Assembly: GCA_027574665.1 (NCBI GenBank)
Contig: CM050655.1
Span: 8,613,170 to 8,677,169, forward strand
DNA length: 64,000 nucleotides
Direction of reading: 5' to 3'
Source: Rhynochetos jubatus
Lineage: Eukaryota; Chordata; Aves; Eurypygiformes; Rhynochetidae
Below the pieces are notes generated by a model, which worked only from the letters and a program-made list of their open reading frames with translations, searched no databases and was not told the DNA's origin. Shown here piece by piece: positions 62,899 through 64,000 of this stretch (position 1 is its first letter; the number at the start of each line of letters is the position of its first letter). Both the position numbers and the translations under genes were made by a program.

Positions 62899-64000
62899 TA
62901 GACTTTCATACAAGTCTCTCCTGTGAGGGACTCCCATGTCATTTTCTCAATTTCTTATTCCATTAATTAATGTAGTTTATTGGCTGTTATCGTTAAGAAT
63001 GACACTTTTTGCCTGAAGGTTCTTTCTTATAAAAATGGAACAGAACAGTGTGTGATGTTTCATGATATTTTTACTATCACTTGGAAACATCAGGTGCAGA
63101 CTGCTATAAGGAGGGCTTGGTGATGGAGGGAAATTGCTCTCTTTTTTAATTCTGTTTTTTAACTACACAAGGAGACAGTGGAAAACATTTAAAATGCATT
63201 GCTAGTATCAAGCTGCCATGCAGATAATTGCTGTAGCAGCCTTTGGGAATGGGAGCGAGGCTTATCCAAACCAACATAAATCACAAGTGAGATACCCATG
63301 AGATAATCTTACTTCAAAGATACAACTGTGTCCAAGAATGCCGCCTTCTCAGCACTGACTGTAAAGTGCTTTCAGACTCGGACAGTATTAGCCTGCTTTC
63401 ACCATCCTTCTTCCATGTCGCTTTTAAAACTTATTTTACTGTGCATTTCCACCTTTATTTTGAATGTTTGTCATTACTGTTATGATATGACCACGTGAAA
63501 GGAGAGGAGAGAAATCATCTGTTTCAACAATCCTGCGATTTCGGCTGGGTTTAGGTTGCTACTTTGCCTTTGCTAATCGCGGTCACATGAGGGCACTACA
63601 TCTGTGAGCAAGAGTTTCACTTTCTCCGTGATGGCAAACACTGCGTGCTGTCAGTCATTTGTAGATTATATACTATTATGTGTTACCAGAATAGCTCCTG
63701 CACTTGAATCTAATTATGGCATTAGAAGGACTAAGTAAAACCAAAAAAGAATACAAATGGAAGAAGGTGTCTTGAGGTTTATCTATGGAACTCGTGTACT
63801 TCGGCTGACAAGACGTCTTTCATTCTGGCATGATTTTTAACCTTTTGTTATGTAACAGGGTCAGTCCTTTAAGTTCTGAGAATTATTTCTCTTGTGTTTT
63901 ACTCTGAAAATGTAATAAATGCTGGCAGCCTGTTGATTAACTATTGTAAGCAGCACAAGAAACAATTCGTGGTACAGGTTTTGGTCCTAATCACAAATCT

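Larger units (their letters stand above)
60102..64000 (+). other. ANK3: ANK3 intron after repeat 9 exon (runs off the window)
   Basis: It starts GTAACT. It contains a T-rich run near 60140-60160, a pyrimidine-rich stretch at 60840-60960, a short CA repeat (62156-62175) and a CR1 fragment (62813-62898). I found no NGLSPLH-type exon, so repeat 10 lies beyond 64000. Confidence 0.85.

Noticed and set aside
1-64000. CRISPR arrays, bacterial operons, tRNA or rRNA genes
   Set aside because: No spaced direct repeats, no cloverleaf or rRNA-like segments noticed, and the intron-exon structure is vertebrate.

Overview
This window is vertebrate nuclear DNA, almost certainly from a bird. Two repeats point to birds: CR1 LINE copies with the typical reverse-complement 3' end (54515-55014 and 62813-62898), and an LTR-like repeat of a type I recall as widespread in bird genomes (9136-9758). 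There are no bacterial-style genes. The coding content is split into short exons separated by introns of 0.4 to 12 kb.

The only gene I can support fully is ankyrin-3 (ANK3, ankyrin-G) on the + strand. Eight exons, all starting and ending on codon boundaries, encode membrane-binding ankyrin repeats 1-9 of the usual 24: 29072-29173, 29640-29738, 30121-30219, 35193-35291, 37517-37702, 39487-39585, 51810-51908 and 60003-60101. Together they give 294 codons with no gap in the repeat series. The paralogue call rests on residues that differ between ANK3 and ANK2, for example the repeat 2, 5 and 9 helices. A 24-nt in-frame microexon (38251-38274, MMVNRTTE) lies between the repeat 6 and repeat 7 exons. 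Its sequence and position match an insert I recall from ankyrin-B, and it has a pyrimidine tract plus UGC motif typical of neural microexons.

Layout. 1-29071 is 5' intron or upstream sequence. It contains one unassigned exon-like open segment (4275-4453), the LTR copy, several CpG-dense patches (about 6871-7165, 11379-11716 and 26434-26634), a perfect 11-bp hairpin (6447-6473) and simple repeats. 29072-30219 is a compact three-exon cluster. 30220-51809 holds the repeat 4-7 exons, the microexon, and in the 12-kb intron a purine-rich block followed by an A/C-only block. 51810-60101 holds the repeat 8 and 9 exons, with a CpG-dense patch (51094-51339) in the intron just upstream of the repeat 8 exon and a 500-bp CR1 in the intron between them. 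60102-64000 is the next intron. The first coding exon(s) and everything from repeat 10 onward lie outside the window.

Function: these exons build the first nine repeats of the ankyrin solenoid, the part that binds ion channels, transporters and cell-adhesion molecules at the axon initial segment, nodes of Ranvier and lateral membranes. The most notable points are the conserved microexon and the unidentified exon-like segment at 4275-4453, which is phase-compatible with the repeat 1 exon.
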